Shown: positions 8,955-18,096, numbered from the stretch's first letter. The stretch is DNA of 64,000 bases from Eubacterium maltosivorans (GCF_002441855.2 NZ_CP029487.1:2356001-2420000), one strand, 5' to 3'. Translations and numbers: made by a program. Notes: a model not told the origin generated them from the letters alone.

Positions 8955-9792
8955 TGCTGCCCTCCTCTGTCAAGACAAAGCGCTGGGTTGGATAGCCAAA
9001 CTCTACCAGAAGCTCGGCTTCGGCAAAGCCCAGCTCCATTATGGCCTGCCGGTGACCGGTGTCGGCCTTGTCACCCTCCCGGTAGGTAGTAATGCTGATC
9101 TCCCTGCCTTTATGCAGTTCACTCATCATTTTATCCAGAAACGCCCTGGGGATTCCCTGGCTGCGGTACAGCGGATGTGTCCCCATAAAATCAATGCTGC
9201 CGGTTTCGCCGGAAAAAAGCATTGCGCCGACAGCCACCTCGCCATCCTTCAGGATCAATGCCTGCCGTTTGCGGATCCGGCGTTTAAGCTCACCGACATA
9301 TTCCTCCTCATACAAGTGGGGAAAACCGTCGATGACCAGGTGGACCAGAGCCATCCAGCAGGGGATATCGCCCTCGTCAGCGTAGGTGATCTTCCACTGT
9401 GTTTTTTCTGTGCTGTTTCGCATATTATAGCTCCCTTCAAATTGAAACCTCAGCTGCAGCGGATAGAATTTTTCGTTTTCCCGGTATTGGCTGGGGGACT
9501 GCTTATACATGGCCGAAAAGGCGGCTGTAAAGGCCTGCTGGCTCTCATACCCGGCCTGCAGGGCGATGTCGAGTATGGTTCTCTCCGAAAACACCAGCAG
9601 CTTGGCAGCCTCTGTCAGCTGCCGCCGGTTCCGGTACTCATGCAGGGTCAGCCCCACAGTTTTTGAAAAGACGCGGTGCAGATGGTACTTTGAGTAATGG
9701 ACTGCACCGGCAATGACATCAAGATCCAGCTTTTCGGTTAGATGGTCCTCTATATAATCAATGGCGGCCTGTACTTTTTCGATGTTATTCAT
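8944..9792 (-). CDS. AraC-family regulator fused to a GNAT acetyltransferase
   Basis: Two-domain protein of about 282 residues. Residues 1-105 carry two helix-turn-helix motifs of the AraC/XylS type (HYSKYHLHRVF and the second HTH followed by SPSQYRE). Residues about 130-280 form a GNAT fold with the acetyl-CoA loop RSQGIPRAF. The frame extends to GTG 9801, but AGGAG lies 8 bases from ATG 9792 and would overlap GTG, so ATG is taken. It overlaps the start of helD. AraC-GNAT fusions are known as sensors or modifiers of small ligands; the acetyl acceptor is unknown. Confidence 0.82.
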   Translation of the reverse strand: MNNIEKVQAAIDYIEDHLTEKLDLDVIAGAVHYSKYHLHRVFSKTVGLTLHEYRNRRQLTEAAKLLVFSERTILDIALQAGYESQQAFTAAFSAMYKQSPSQYRENEKFYPLQLRFQFEGSYNMRNSTEKTQWKITYADEGDIPCWMALVHLVIDGFPHLYEEEYVGELKRRIRKRQALILKDGEVAVGAMLFSGETGSIDFMGTHPLYRSQGIPRAFLDKMMSELHKGREISITTYREGDKADTGHRQAIMELGFAEAELLVEFGYPTQRFVLTEEGSNEA

Positions 9793-9897
9793 TACTGCCA
9801 CTCCTTTCTCAGAGCATTATACCCCATTATATCGGAGGTGTTTTAATATTTCTTGCTCTTGCTTGCGCTTTTTGTCCGGGCGTCCTCCAAAAGCAGA

Positions 9898-9935
9898 GAA
9901 ACCTCCTTCACGGCCAGAGACCGCTTGGAGGTTTC
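9898..9935 (-). terminator. Hairpin terminator after activator 1
   Basis: A 9-bp stem (GAAACCTCC with GGAGGTTTC) with an inner CGG/CCG pairing in the loop, 30 bases past the stop of the sigma54 activator on the minus strand. The T tract on that strand is interrupted, so termination may be partial. Confidence 0.55.
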
Positions 9936-9965
9936 TTCTTCCGAGAGCGTTCAGCTTTCACTGCA

Positions 9966-11345
9966 TCACGCTTTATTTTTAATGTACTTGTTAATCAAAA
10001 GATTGGCGGTGGACTGGCTGATTCCCATACGCCTGGCCACTGCCCGGCTCGATTTGTGCTTTGCATAAAGCTTGATGACCGTCTGTTTCTTAAACTCCTC
10101 AACATTGTAGGTTTCCCCGTCGGTCTCTTCCCGGTCTTCCTCCTGGTCCAGATAGCGGAAAAACAGCTCCTCATTAATAATAATGCCATCGGACAAAATG
10201 ATCATGCGCTCCACAGCATTCCTGAGCTGGCGCACATTGCCTGGCCAATCATAATTATTAAAGCAGGAAAGTATCTTTTCATTGAATACCTTATTGGTAT
10301 TGTAGCGCTTGTTAAAGTCGTTCAGAAAAGCGGTCGCCAGGTAGAAGATATCTTCCTTTCTTTTTCTCAGAGGCGGCAGCACGACCTTTACGGTATTGAG
10401 CCGCCAATAAAGGTCTTCTCTGAACTTTTTCTCCCGGATGGCATTCATTAAATTCTGATTGGTCGCGGCGATAATCCGGATATTGACATATTCGGGCTTG
10501 TTGCTCCCCACCGGGAAAAAACGTTTATTTTCCAGAACATCCAGAATTTTAACCTGCATGGCCGGGGACAGCTCCCCAATTTCATCGAGAAAAATGGTGC
10601 CGCCGTCGGCGTTTTTCAGAAGCCCGATTTTCCCCTTGACGTTGGCGCCGGTAAAGGCCCCGGGCATATAGCCAAACAGCTCGCTCTCTAACAGCCCGTC
10701 CGGGATGGCACCGCAGTTAATGGCCACAAAGGGCTTATGGTTTCTCGGACTGCCCTCGTGCACCATCTGGGCCAGATAGCTCTTTCCTGTGCCGCTCTCA
10801 CCTAAAATCAAAATATTGCAGTCAAACTTCGCTGCCTTTTCAAGGTCTGTCAGGCACTGCTCGAACAGGATACTCTTCCCGATAATCTCATCTGAAAAGT
10901 CCAGGTTAATGGACTCAATGGGATTTCTCAGATCACGATAGCTTAAATCCACAGCGCGGATGTTATCCAGAGAGGTGGACACCATCAGCTCAAACTCATC
11001 GTTGTCATTATAGACCGGGACATTGATGCAGATCATACTCCGGTTTGTTTTATAATAAATACTTTCTGTCACGATCGCCCGGTGGGCCTGCTTTGTCATA
11101 TCAAAGCTGTAAGGGTCCCATAGATCTTTCTTGGCCGTTTTGCTGTTTTTATTGATCAAGTCCTCAGGCGGTACCCCATACAAACGTATGGCCGCAGGAT
11201 TGATGTAAATAATACGGCCATTTTTGTCCAGAACGTAAATTTCAGAAAAGGCATTTTCCAGAATCGTCAGCAATGTCTCACGGGGTATGGCGTTTAAATA
11301 GTCAATATATTCCTGGGAATGGGATGGCTTTGATATATCCAGCAT
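9966..11345 (-). CDS. Sigma54-dependent transcriptional activator 1 (PAS-AAA+-HTH)
   Basis: A 459-residue enhancer-binding protein. A PAS-like sensor occupies about 25-130, the AAA+ domain about 150-390 with Walker A GESGTGKS (182-189), a canonical GAFTGA sigma54-contact loop (229-234) and Walker B FLDE (252-255). A Fis-like helix-turn-helix lies at about 425-459. It is followed upstream by the mttB-like 1 gene in the same orientation, and lies near the two divergent sigma54 promoters at 12952-13153 with the dyad between them, so it is the best candidate activator of mttB-like 1 and BCCT 1. The ligand is probably a methylated amine sensed by the PAS-like domain (inference). Confidence 0.88.
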   Translation of the reverse strand: MLDISKPSHSQEYIDYLNAIPRETLLTILENAFSEIYVLDKNGRIIYINPAAIRLYGVPPEDLINKNSKTAKKDLWDPYSFDMTKQAHRAIVTESIYYKTNRSMICINVPVYNDNDEFELMVSTSLDNIRAVDLSYRDLRNPIESINLDFSDEIIGKSILFEQCLTDLEKAAKFDCNILILGESGTGKSYLAQMVHEGSPRNHKPFVAINCGAIPDGLLESELFGYMPGAFTGANVKGKIGLLKNADGGTIFLDEIGELSPAMQVKILDVLENKRFFPVGSNKPEYVNIRIIAATNQNLMNAIREKKFREDLYWRLNTVKVVLPPLRKRKEDIFYLATAFLNDFNKRYNTNKVFNEKILSCFNNYDWPGNVRQLRNAVERMIILSDGIIINEELFFRYLDQEEDREETDGETYNVEEFKKQTVIKLYAKHKSSRAVARRMGISQSTANLLINKYIKNKA

Positions 11346-11461
11346 AATTTTGTACCGATCCTTTACTTAATTTTCCATCAGCTCTTTTCAAGGCTTTACT
11401 TCTTTTATTATACCTCAGAGACGTCTTCCAGAACAGTTTAAATACTTTTTCCCATTCAAAA

Positions 11462-11488
11462 AGGCTGTCCGCAAATGCGTGACAGCCT
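11462..11488 (-). terminator. Terminator after mttB-like 1
   Basis: Perfect 8-bp stem AGGCTGTC/GACAGCCT with an inner CGCA/TGCG extension; on the minus strand it is followed by TTTTTG. It lies 15 bases past the stop of the methyltransferase gene and separates it from activator 1. Confidence 0.85.
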
Positions 11489-11502
11489 GATAGCCGGGAT
11501 AG

Positions 11503-12915
11503 CTATACTCTCCATTCCTTTGGCAGCAGCTCTTCGACCATTTTCTGCTGCTTTTTGTCCAGTTCCAGCGGTACATATTCCTCCAGCCGTTTTTTCCAGG
11601 CCAGGGTCGCGCGTTCCTGCACGCTGATGGCGTTGTCTTCTTTTTCCCAGTTAGAATACGCCTTGCGGTTGGCGATTTCTGGAAAGACAAAATCGTTGCG
11701 GTAAATCTTGGAGGTTCTGGCCAGATAATTGGCGGAATGCTCAATTTTTTCCATTTTATCCATATAGAGATTTTCTTCCTTAAACTCGACGCCTCTCAGG
11801 AAACGGCCACAGATTTTATAGGTGTCCTCATCCAGCATAAATTTCTCATAGCCCAGTGTATTAAAGGAATCCATGATCCCGGCCAGCATGTAGACCAGCT
11901 CCGGCTCACACATCAGGGCAGAAAGGCCAACCATGGTGGATTCTCTGCCGGACTGGTAGTCGTCCTGCTTGGCGTCGGACAGACAGCCGTGGGATCTCTT
12001 GGGGAGGCCGTAAAAATTGGCGAGCTCATTTTCGACAAACCATTCCACGCTGGTTTCAGCCCCGCCGCATACACAAAGTGAGTAACGGAGGTCTGTTTCC
12101 AGGGCGCAGAACTGGTAGATAACCGGCGCGCCGGGGTTTACCACCTGTGTCGCCACAATGCCCGCAAGGCGCTCGGTATTATTCTGGATAATCGCGCCAG
12201 ACAGAGATGGCGGCGCTGTCAGCCCTGCAAGGCCAACGCCTGCGATACAACTGCACTGTCCGTTCTTCGCGTATTCGATGATGGTTTCACACATCAGACG
12301 GTCCCAGGTAAAGGGCGGCGCGCTGGTGATTAAGGTTGACATGAGCACCTGATCGTGAATATCATTGAATTCTTTGGCGAGCTGGATCGCCCGGCGGCAG
12401 GTTTCCCGGCTTCCGTTCAGGCCTGCCAATGGCTTATCGCTATAGATCATCGGGGTCAGCGTCATAAAATCCGTTTTGTACTGGGCCGGCACATCGTTTG
12501 GGTGCAGCAGCTCGCAGTCGATCACATCGATCACGTCGCTTGTCTGAAACAGCTTCACAAAATTGACGAAATCCTCTGCGGCAGCCGGGCGGTGTTCTCC
12601 CTCCTTAAGCACATTGACAGGCCCAAGCGAGGACTGTCCAATGGTTTTTTTCTGAGTTGTTCCAACACGGTGCTTGTGTCCTCTGGACACATAATCAAAA
12701 TTTCTCGGGCAGGAGGCCAGGGCATCGTCGACCTGTTCCTCTGTTATATAGACAAGCTCGCCGTCAACCTTAAACCCTTTTTCCCGGAACATCTCCAGCA
12801 GTTCCTCCGAACAAAACCGTATCCCCTTATTCTTTAATAAGTACAATGATTTTTCGTGAATGAGCTCGATGGATTCCTGTGTGACAAAGCTTCTTGTAAA
12901 ATTCCGTTTATACAT
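11503..12915 (-). CDS. MttB-superfamily methyltransferase 1 (non-pyrrolysine)
   Basis: A 470-residue protein of the trimethylamine methyltransferase (MttB, COG5598) superfamily. The frame is uninterrupted, with no in-frame amber codon, so it belongs to the pyrrolysine-free branch known to demethylate quaternary amines such as glycine betaine, proline betaine or carnitine onto a corrinoid protein. The conserved LTAPPSLSGAII segment and the QDDYQSGRES region typical of the family are visible. GGAGGT lies 6 bases before ATG. Transcription should start at the minus-strand sigma54 promoter at 12952-12966. It diverges most from the two other copies in this window, and no corrinoid protein is adjacent. 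Substrate not determinable. Confidence 0.9.
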   Translation of the reverse strand: MYKRNFTRSFVTQESIELIHEKSLYLLKNKGIRFCSEELLEMFREKGFKVDGELVYITEEQVDDALASCPRNFDYVSRGHKHRVGTTQKKTIGQSSLGPVNVLKEGEHRPAAAEDFVNFVKLFQTSDVIDVIDCELLHPNDVPAQYKTDFMTLTPMIYSDKPLAGLNGSRETCRRAIQLAKEFNDIHDQVLMSTLITSAPPFTWDRLMCETIIEYAKNGQCSCIAGVGLAGLTAPPSLSGAIIQNNTERLAGIVATQVVNPGAPVIYQFCALETDLRYSLCVCGGAETSVEWFVENELANFYGLPKRSHGCLSDAKQDDYQSGRESTMVGLSALMCEPELVYMLAGIMDSFNTLGYEKFMLDEDTYKICGRFLRGVEFKEENLYMDKMEKIEHSANYLARTSKIYRNDFVFPEIANRKAYSNWEKEDNAISVQERATLAWKKRLEEYVPLELDKKQQKMVEELLPKEWRV

Positions 12916-12951
12916 ATTGATACCTCCAGTATTTGATGCTGTTTAGATAAT

Positions 12952-12966
12952 GCAATATTTATGCCA
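12952..12966 (-). promoter_or_regulatory. Sigma54 (-24/-12) promoter of mttB-like 1
   Basis: On the minus strand TGGCAT-N5-TTGC, with GG and GC exactly 12 bases apart. It lies 37 bases upstream of the mttB-like 1 ATG. This matches the consensus TGGCAC-N5-TTGC with one change. Confidence 0.88.
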
Positions 12967-13041
12967 AAATCAAAAAAGCCCATTGCAGGGCGTTTAGACG
13001 CTTTTTTTCAAATACAGACCAGTCCATATTTGCTTTGATGC

Positions 13042-13075
13042 GAGTGAAAATCATCCGCTCGAGTGATTTTCACTC
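13042..13075. promoter_or_regulatory. Enhancer dyad between divergent sigma54 promoters
   Basis: GAGTGAAAATCA (13042-13053) is inverted as TGATTTTCACTC (13064-13075), and the right half itself forms the palindrome GAGTGA-TTT-TCACTC (13061-13075). It lies about 65-75 bases from both sigma54 promoters, suiting an upstream activator site for activator 1 serving both directions. Confidence 0.7.
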
Positions 13076-13138
13076 ATCACTTTTCGGAAAATCATTTTAA
13101 AATCCTTGAAATCTCCCCCTTTTTCCCCTTTACTGCTT

Positions 13139-13153
13139 TGGCATGTTTATTGC
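13139..13153 (+). promoter_or_regulatory. Sigma54 promoter of BCCT transporter 1
   Basis: TGGCAT-GTTTA-TTGC with GG 13140-13141 and GC 13152-13153, the required 12-base step. Transcription would start near 13165, just before an AAGGGGG ribosome site at 13186-13192. Confidence 0.9.
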
Positions 13154-13199
13154 GTGTTTATAGATAGTAAGTAAGAAAATATAAGAAGGGGGATGGCTG

Positions 13200-14843
13200 T
13201 TGCGACATCATCTGCAATGGCCTGAAAACAAAATGAAATCTGACAAAAAATCACCTTTTTCCATGGTTAACGGCTGGACCTTTTTTCCACCGCTTATCTT
13301 TACCGTATTGCTGACAGCTGTGGTTATGTCCAACCCGACGGTTGCCGGCAATGTACTGGAAACAGTCTTTTCCTTTATTACGGATAAATTCGCCTGGCTG
13401 TTTGACTGGTACTATCTGGCGCTCATCGTCGTTGTACTCATTCTGGCCTTTGGACCGCTCGGCAAGAAACGCTTCGGCAATGAAAAGCCTGAGTATTCTA
13501 CCCTCTCCTGGCTGGGTATGATCTTTACCGGCGCCGCTGGGCTCGGCGTGCTCACCTGGACAAGCGTGGAGTGGCTTTACACCTACCAGTCACCCATGTG
13601 GGGCGTTGAGGCCGGCACAGTGGAAGCTCTCCAGCAGGCTGCCATGATGCCGTTGTTTCACTGGGGACCTGTATTCTACCTGGGCTATGCATTGATCGCT
13701 GTTCTCTTCGCCTATCAGTTTTACTGTAAAAAGGTGGACGATACCCTGCCGAGCACAGCCTGCATTTCCCTGATTGGCAAAAAACGCGCGCGGGGCGGTC
13801 TTGGTAAAACCATTGACATCATTTATATTGTCGCCCTTCTCTCCTCTGTCGTGACCTGCGTGGGCGTCAATGTCCCTACTCTGGTCGCCATCATTACCAA
13901 CATTATCGGTTATGAACCACCCTTTATCGTCTCCATTGTCCTGATCATGGCCTGGAGCATTATCATGGCGATCCTTCTGTTCGCCGGTCTTAAAAAGGGA
14001 ATCGGCCTGCTCAGCAATATCCGCGTGTACGTTGGCTTTGGGATTCTGGTTTTCGTTCTGCTCTTCGGGCCATCCTTCTTCATGCTCAACAGCTTTACAG
14101 ACGGTCTGGGCATGCTCATGCAGAACACCCTCCACCTTGTCTGCAACACAGACCCCTATGCCAAATCCGGCATTCCCCAAAACTGGACAGTCTTTTATTA
14201 CGCCTGGTACATTACCATGTCCATCCAAAACGGGGTATTTTATGGCCGTATCTCCAAAGGGCGTACTGTGCGTGAGCTTGTTCTGGGGCTTCTGGGCGCC
14301 ACGGTCATCGGCACATATATGTTCTTTATCGTGTTCCAGGGCTTCTCTATCAATACCTTCCTGGAGCAGGGGCTAGATCTTGGTGCGATCCTCGCTGAGG
14401 GCGGACAGGGCGCTGCCATCGCAGCCATCTGGAAATACCTCCCCTTTGCCGGTATCCTTATGCCTGTACTCTTTATCTTTGCCAATATCTGTATGCAGAC
14501 CCTCTTAAACGCCAACGCCTACAGCATGGCCATGTCCACGACCAAGGTACTGAAAAGCGGTCAGGAACCGCCTTCCTGGATCAAAATTTTCTGGTCATTG
14601 TGTATTGGCGTCATCAGTATTGCCCTGCTGATGATCGGCGGCATCCGCCCCTTCCAGACCATCACCGTCATCTGCGGCGTTCCCGCCCTTGCGATCATCG
14701 CGCTGATGGCTCTGTCCTTTTTCAAGGATATTAAAAAGAATGGCTGGAAGCTGTCCGGGGAACAGCTCCCTGAAAATATTTCCAATATTTCCGAAAAACC
14801 GATTGCGACAAAACCTGAAGATTCCCCTAAAATAAAAGCCTGA
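13200..14843 (+). CDS. BCCT-family betaine/carnitine/choline transporter 1 (atypical)
   Basis: A 547-residue membrane protein with about 12 hydrophobic segments and the BCCT signature ISKGRTVREL. The TTG start at 13200 is favoured because AAGGGGG ends 7 bases upstream; the next in-frame ATG at 13233 lacks a ribosome site. The glycine-rich helix reads GAAGLGVLTW...VEW rather than GMGVGLxFxGVxEP, and the usual Trp-rich helix reads FYYAWYITMS, so the Na+ and substrate sites differ from the standard BetP type. This could mean a substrate:product exchanger like CaiT or a different amine. It is divergent from mttB-like 1 and shares the enhancer dyad. A strong terminator follows. Confidence 0.88.
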   Translation: MRHHLQWPENKMKSDKKSPFSMVNGWTFFPPLIFTVLLTAVVMSNPTVAGNVLETVFSFITDKFAWLFDWYYLALIVVVLILAFGPLGKKRFGNEKPEYSTLSWLGMIFTGAAGLGVLTWTSVEWLYTYQSPMWGVEAGTVEALQQAAMMPLFHWGPVFYLGYALIAVLFAYQFYCKKVDDTLPSTACISLIGKKRARGGLGKTIDIIYIVALLSSVVTCVGVNVPTLVAIITNIIGYEPPFIVSIVLIMAWSIIMAILLFAGLKKGIGLLSNIRVYVGFGILVFVLLFGPSFFMLNSFTDGLGMLMQNTLHLVCNTDPYAKSGIPQNWTVFYYAWYITMSIQNGVFYGRISKGRTVRELVLGLLGATVIGTYMFFIVFQGFSINTFLEQGLDLGAILAEGGQGAAIAAIWKYLPFAGILMPVLFIFANICMQTLLNANAYSMAMSTTKVLKSGQEPPSWIKIFWSLCIGVISIALLMIGGIRPFQTITVICGVPALAIIALMALSFFKDIKKNGWKLSGEQLPENISNISEKPIATKPEDSPKIKA

Positions 14844-14870
14844 AAATTCTTATAAAGTGTAAATCATCTA

Positions 14871-14907
14871 AAAAATCCTCGATCTTTCACAAACTTCGAG
14901 GATTTTT
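14871..14907. terminator. Bidirectional terminator
   Basis: Perfect 12-bp stem (AAAAATCCTCGA with TCGAGGATTTTT) and 13-base loop between convergent BCCT 1 and activator 2. Confidence 0.92.
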
Positions 14908-14911
14908 TCTG

Positions 14912-16297
14912 TTATTTTTCAATTAAATCCGCACAATACTTTTTTACCAAACGGTAGGCTTTATTCTGCGACATATTCAGTTTTTTCTGAACGCCGGCAA
15001 TTGTTTTTTCAGCGCGGTACATTTCACGGACCACCTGCCGCTCATAGGCCTCCATCATCACATCAAAGTTCAGACTGTCCGCATTGCTCACTCTGTCCTC
15101 CTCCTTAAAAATATAGTCGGGCAGCTTATCCGGCTGTATGGTATATCCCGGTGACAGAATATAGCACCGGTCAATGACATTTTTCAGCTCCCGGATATTG
15201 CCTGGCCAATGATATTTTAAAAGCAGCGGCAAAAACTGTGACGAAAACTTTTTTTGAATGGTATTATTCTGATTGTTTATTTTCAGAAAATGAAAGGCAA
15301 GTGGTATAATATCATCCTTCCGATCTCTGAGCGGAGGAATTTTAGACATAATGGCATTAATCCGCCAGTACAGGTCCTCCCGAAATTTTCTTTCCTCAAT
15401 GAGCTTCTCAAGATTCTGGTTGGTCGCTGTCAAAATTCTGACATCTGCTTCCACATAGGTTTCTGATCCAATGGGAAGAAATTTTCCCGATTCAATCACG
15501 TATAACAGCTTTGCCTGCAAGGATAAAGGCAAATCACCAATTTCATCTAAAAACAGCGTTCCACGGTCCGCCAGCTGGATCAGTCCCTTCTTTCCTTTTC
15601 CACCAGCGCCGGTAAAGGCATGGGGCACATAGCCAAAAAGCTCAGACTCCAGCAGATTCTCAGGAATCGCCGCACAGTTGATGGCCCAAAAGGGCTGATC
15701 TTTTCGGTCACTGGCATCATGGATAAATTTAGCGATTAAGGATTTCCCCACTCCTGACTCTCCCAGAATTAAAATCGGTGTTTTTGATTTTGATGCCCGC
15801 CTTAAAAGCACCAGCTCTTTCATATAATTCTGGCTTTCGCCAATAATATTTTTAAAAGGGCTCTCCTGCTCGCCGGAAATTCCTGACTCCTCTTCGTAAA
15901 CCTTATCAAAGCTCTCGATGTTCTCCTGAATAACCGAAACCATCAGCTCCAGCTCCTGATCATTGTCAAGCACCGGGTTGATGATGGTCGTCAGAACTTC
16001 CTGTGAGTTAAAATGCATCTGCCTGTAAAAAAGCGTACGCCTGACCTCAAGCATCTCTTTATAGGCAGGCGGGCTGACAACCCCCTGCCATATCCCCCAG
16101 TTACGCAGTGCCACCATCTCCTCCGGTCTCTTTCCATAATGCCTGGTAACCGCCGGATTAACATAAATGGTATTTCCTTCCCTGTCATTTACTAAAATCC
16201 CGGTGAAAATATTTTCAAGTATTTTAATATACATTTCCTTCGGAAGCGCATTCAGGTATTCCATATACTCCGCGCTGTGCTTAAATTCATTATCCAT
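14912..16297 (-). CDS. Sigma54-dependent activator 2 (PAS-AAA+-HTH) with HAFTGA loop
   Basis: A 461-residue paralogue of activator 3. PAS-like sensor at about 25-130, AAA+ with Walker A GESGVGKS (179-186), and a Fis-type HTH at the C-terminus (about 425-461). The sigma54-contact loop reads HAFTGA (226-231), with His in place of the first Gly of GAFTGA. The ribosome site GGGGGAGA precedes ATG 16297. It is divergent from mttB-like 2 and the MFS gene, whose promoter is a consensus sigma54 site. Activator of that operon by position. Confidence 0.87.
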   Translation of the reverse strand: MDNEFKHSAEYMEYLNALPKEMYIKILENIFTGILVNDREGNTIYVNPAVTRHYGKRPEEMVALRNWGIWQGVVSPPAYKEMLEVRRTLFYRQMHFNSQEVLTTIINPVLDNDQELELMVSVIQENIESFDKVYEEESGISGEQESPFKNIIGESQNYMKELVLLRRASKSKTPILILGESGVGKSLIAKFIHDASDRKDQPFWAINCAAIPENLLESELFGYVPHAFTGAGGKGKKGLIQLADRGTLFLDEIGDLPLSLQAKLLYVIESGKFLPIGSETYVEADVRILTATNQNLEKLIEERKFREDLYWRINAIMSKIPPLRDRKDDIIPLAFHFLKINNQNNTIQKKFSSQFLPLLLKYHWPGNIRELKNVIDRCYILSPGYTIQPDKLPDYIFKEEDRVSNADSLNFDVMMEAYERQVVREMYRAEKTIAGVQKKLNMSQNKAYRLVKKYCADLIEK

Positions 16298-16447
16298 GTT
16301 ATCTCCCCCTTTTTCGCTATCATACCACTGCCTACCCGCACAGACAATAGTTAATTTCAGATGGGCAAAATTGTCATTTCATTTAATTTTAGTTTAAACG
16401 CTTAATTTTTTTGCATCTTTTTCCTTTAAAACCGCCATTTACTGAGT

Positions 16448-16462
16448 TGGCACAATTATTGC
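16448..16462 (+). promoter_or_regulatory. Sigma54 promoter of mttB-like 2 operon
   Basis: TGGCAC-AATTA-TTGC, a full consensus match with GG 16449-16450 and GC 16461-16462. It is 66 bases before the ATG of mttB-like 2. Confidence 0.93.
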
Positions 16463-16528
16463 TTTACTAAATGGCATGTACAAATTAATTGACATTACCG
16501 GTAATGTTTTACTTAAGGAGAAAACACT

Positions 16529-17983
16529 ATGTATCTAAATCGTAATCTACATGAAAAATTCATGAGTCCCAACGACATCCAGATGATTCATGAATACACA
16601 TTAAAGGTTCTAGACGAAATCGGAATAATTTTTGAAAGCGAGCGTGCTTTGGAGGTTTTCAAACATCATGGCGCCCGTGTTGATGGAGAAACCGTCTATA
16701 TCAGTGAACAGCTTTTACACGAGGCGCTTAAAACCGCACCCTCAGAATTTGAATTATTTGCACTGGATAATTCTGTTAAAATCGGCAAACGTTACGAGCC
16801 TGTTACCGTTGGTAATCCGGCACATTTCCAAATCATCCATACAGATGGTTCTATCAAAAACACCACTCTGGACGATGTCGTCAATTTCCATAAGCTGGCA
16901 GAAACCAGCGAGGTCATACGCATGAGCACCAGCGTTGGTTACGATACAGACGATATTGATAAAACATTGGACAACATGTATATGCCCTATGTCGCTCTGG
17001 GCCTCAAGTACAGCTCCAAACCAGTTTATCAGGCAAACGCAGTCACCCCACTGAATTGGAAGAATAAAGATTTAACCGAAGCGGCCAGGGAAATTGCCGT
17101 CTTTCATAAAAAATTCTTTGACATCTGGGACAAGCCAGTCGTGCTGTCAAACCTTGCCCTCCTTTCACCGTTGGCTGTTGGCAGCGAGGTTCTCGCAAAT
17201 ATGTTTGGTCTCATCGAAGAAAATCAGCCAGTCATTTTTATCGACTGCGGCATGACAAATCTTACCTCACCGCCAACCCTGATGGGCTCAATCATTCAGA
17301 GCAACGCAACGCTTCTCGCAGCCATCGTACTAACACAGCTTGTTAACCCAGGTGTACCAGCCATGTTCGGAAGCGTGAGCGGACCGACGGATATGCGCAC
17401 TTTACAGCTCGCTGTCGGCGCCCCTGAATCTATGCTTATTCAAATGGGTTTGCTGGCAATGGGACGCTTTTACAACCTGCCGATCCGGACGGGTGTTGGT
17501 GTTTCCAGCGCTCTGGACGCCGACTATCAGGCCGGCGCGGAAACCATGATGATGCTGACAACGGGCCTTGTCGGAAAATCTGACTTTATCCTGAACACAG
17601 CCGGGCCGCTGGCAACCTACAATATGGGCAGCTACGAAAAATATGTGCTGGATGAAATAACAGCCAGTTATCTGAAACGCGTGAATCAGGGGATTATGAT
17701 CTCCGATAAAAAAGCCTGCTTTGATCTGATGAAAAAGGTAGGGCCAAGAGGAGACTACCTCAAGGGTAGAACCTCCAGAGATTACCGTGAGGAACACTAT
17801 CTGCCAAAGATTTTCAACCGTCATGGCGGAAACTCGACAGTTCTTATTGAACAAAATGGCACCTTAAGAGACAGAGCTGGCAGAGAAGTAAAGGAACGTC
17901 TTGAGGCTTACCAGCTTCCAGAAACCACAAAGACTCAGCAAAAACTGCTCAACGAATACCTGCCGCCGCAATTCCGTTATTGA
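16529..17983 (+). CDS. MttB-superfamily methyltransferase 2 (non-pyrrolysine)
   Basis: A 484-residue MttB-superfamily protein in an unbroken frame. Landmarks are the NLTSPPTLMGSIIQSNA segment, the PTDMRTLQLA segment and the ADYQAGAETMMM segment, all shared with mttB-like 3. A GGAG ribosome site precedes ATG 16529. It is first in an operon with an MFS transporter and reads from a consensus sigma54 promoter, so methyl-donor-dependent induction by activator 2 is expected. By family it would transfer a methyl group from a quaternary amine to a corrinoid protein encoded elsewhere. Lack of an adjacent corrinoid gene fits acetogens that share one corrinoid protein among several MttB paralogues. Confidence 0.9.
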   Translation: MYLNRNLHEKFMSPNDIQMIHEYTLKVLDEIGIIFESERALEVFKHHGARVDGETVYISEQLLHEALKTAPSEFELFALDNSVKIGKRYEPVTVGNPAHFQIIHTDGSIKNTTLDDVVNFHKLAETSEVIRMSTSVGYDTDDIDKTLDNMYMPYVALGLKYSSKPVYQANAVTPLNWKNKDLTEAAREIAVFHKKFFDIWDKPVVLSNLALLSPLAVGSEVLANMFGLIEENQPVIFIDCGMTNLTSPPTLMGSIIQSNATLLAAIVLTQLVNPGVPAMFGSVSGPTDMRTLQLAVGAPESMLIQMGLLAMGRFYNLPIRTGVGVSSALDADYQAGAETMMMLTTGLVGKSDFILNTAGPLATYNMGSYEKYVLDEITASYLKRVNQGIMISDKKACFDLMKKVGPRGDYLKGRTSRDYREEHYLPKIFNRHGGNSTVLIEQNGTLRDRAGREVKERLEAYQLPETTKTQQKLLNEYLPPQFRY

Positions 17984-18028
17984 TGTCTATTGTTAAAAGT
18001 TTTTTCACATTCGATCATTCTGCCTTCC

Positions 18029-18070
18029 AGGGAACCTGTATGAAAGCCTCTGCCTTTCATACAGCTCCCT
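18029..18070 (+). other. Strong intercistronic hairpin in mttB-like 2/MFS operon
   Basis: An 11-bp perfect stem (18036-18046 with 18054-18064) with a 7-base loop, extended by AGGGA/TCCCT-like outer bases. No T run follows, so it is more likely an mRNA stabiliser or partial attenuator between the abundant methyltransferase message and the transporter than a terminator. Confidence 0.65.
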
Positions 18071-18096
18071 CTTAACCTTAAAAGGAGGTCTTACAC

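Noticed and set aside
13193-13225. A 10-codon frame starting ATG 13193 upstream of BCCT 1 as a leader peptide
   Set aside because: The purine-rich ribosome site touches the ATG with no spacing and serves TTG 13200 better; no amino acid pattern suggests attenuation.
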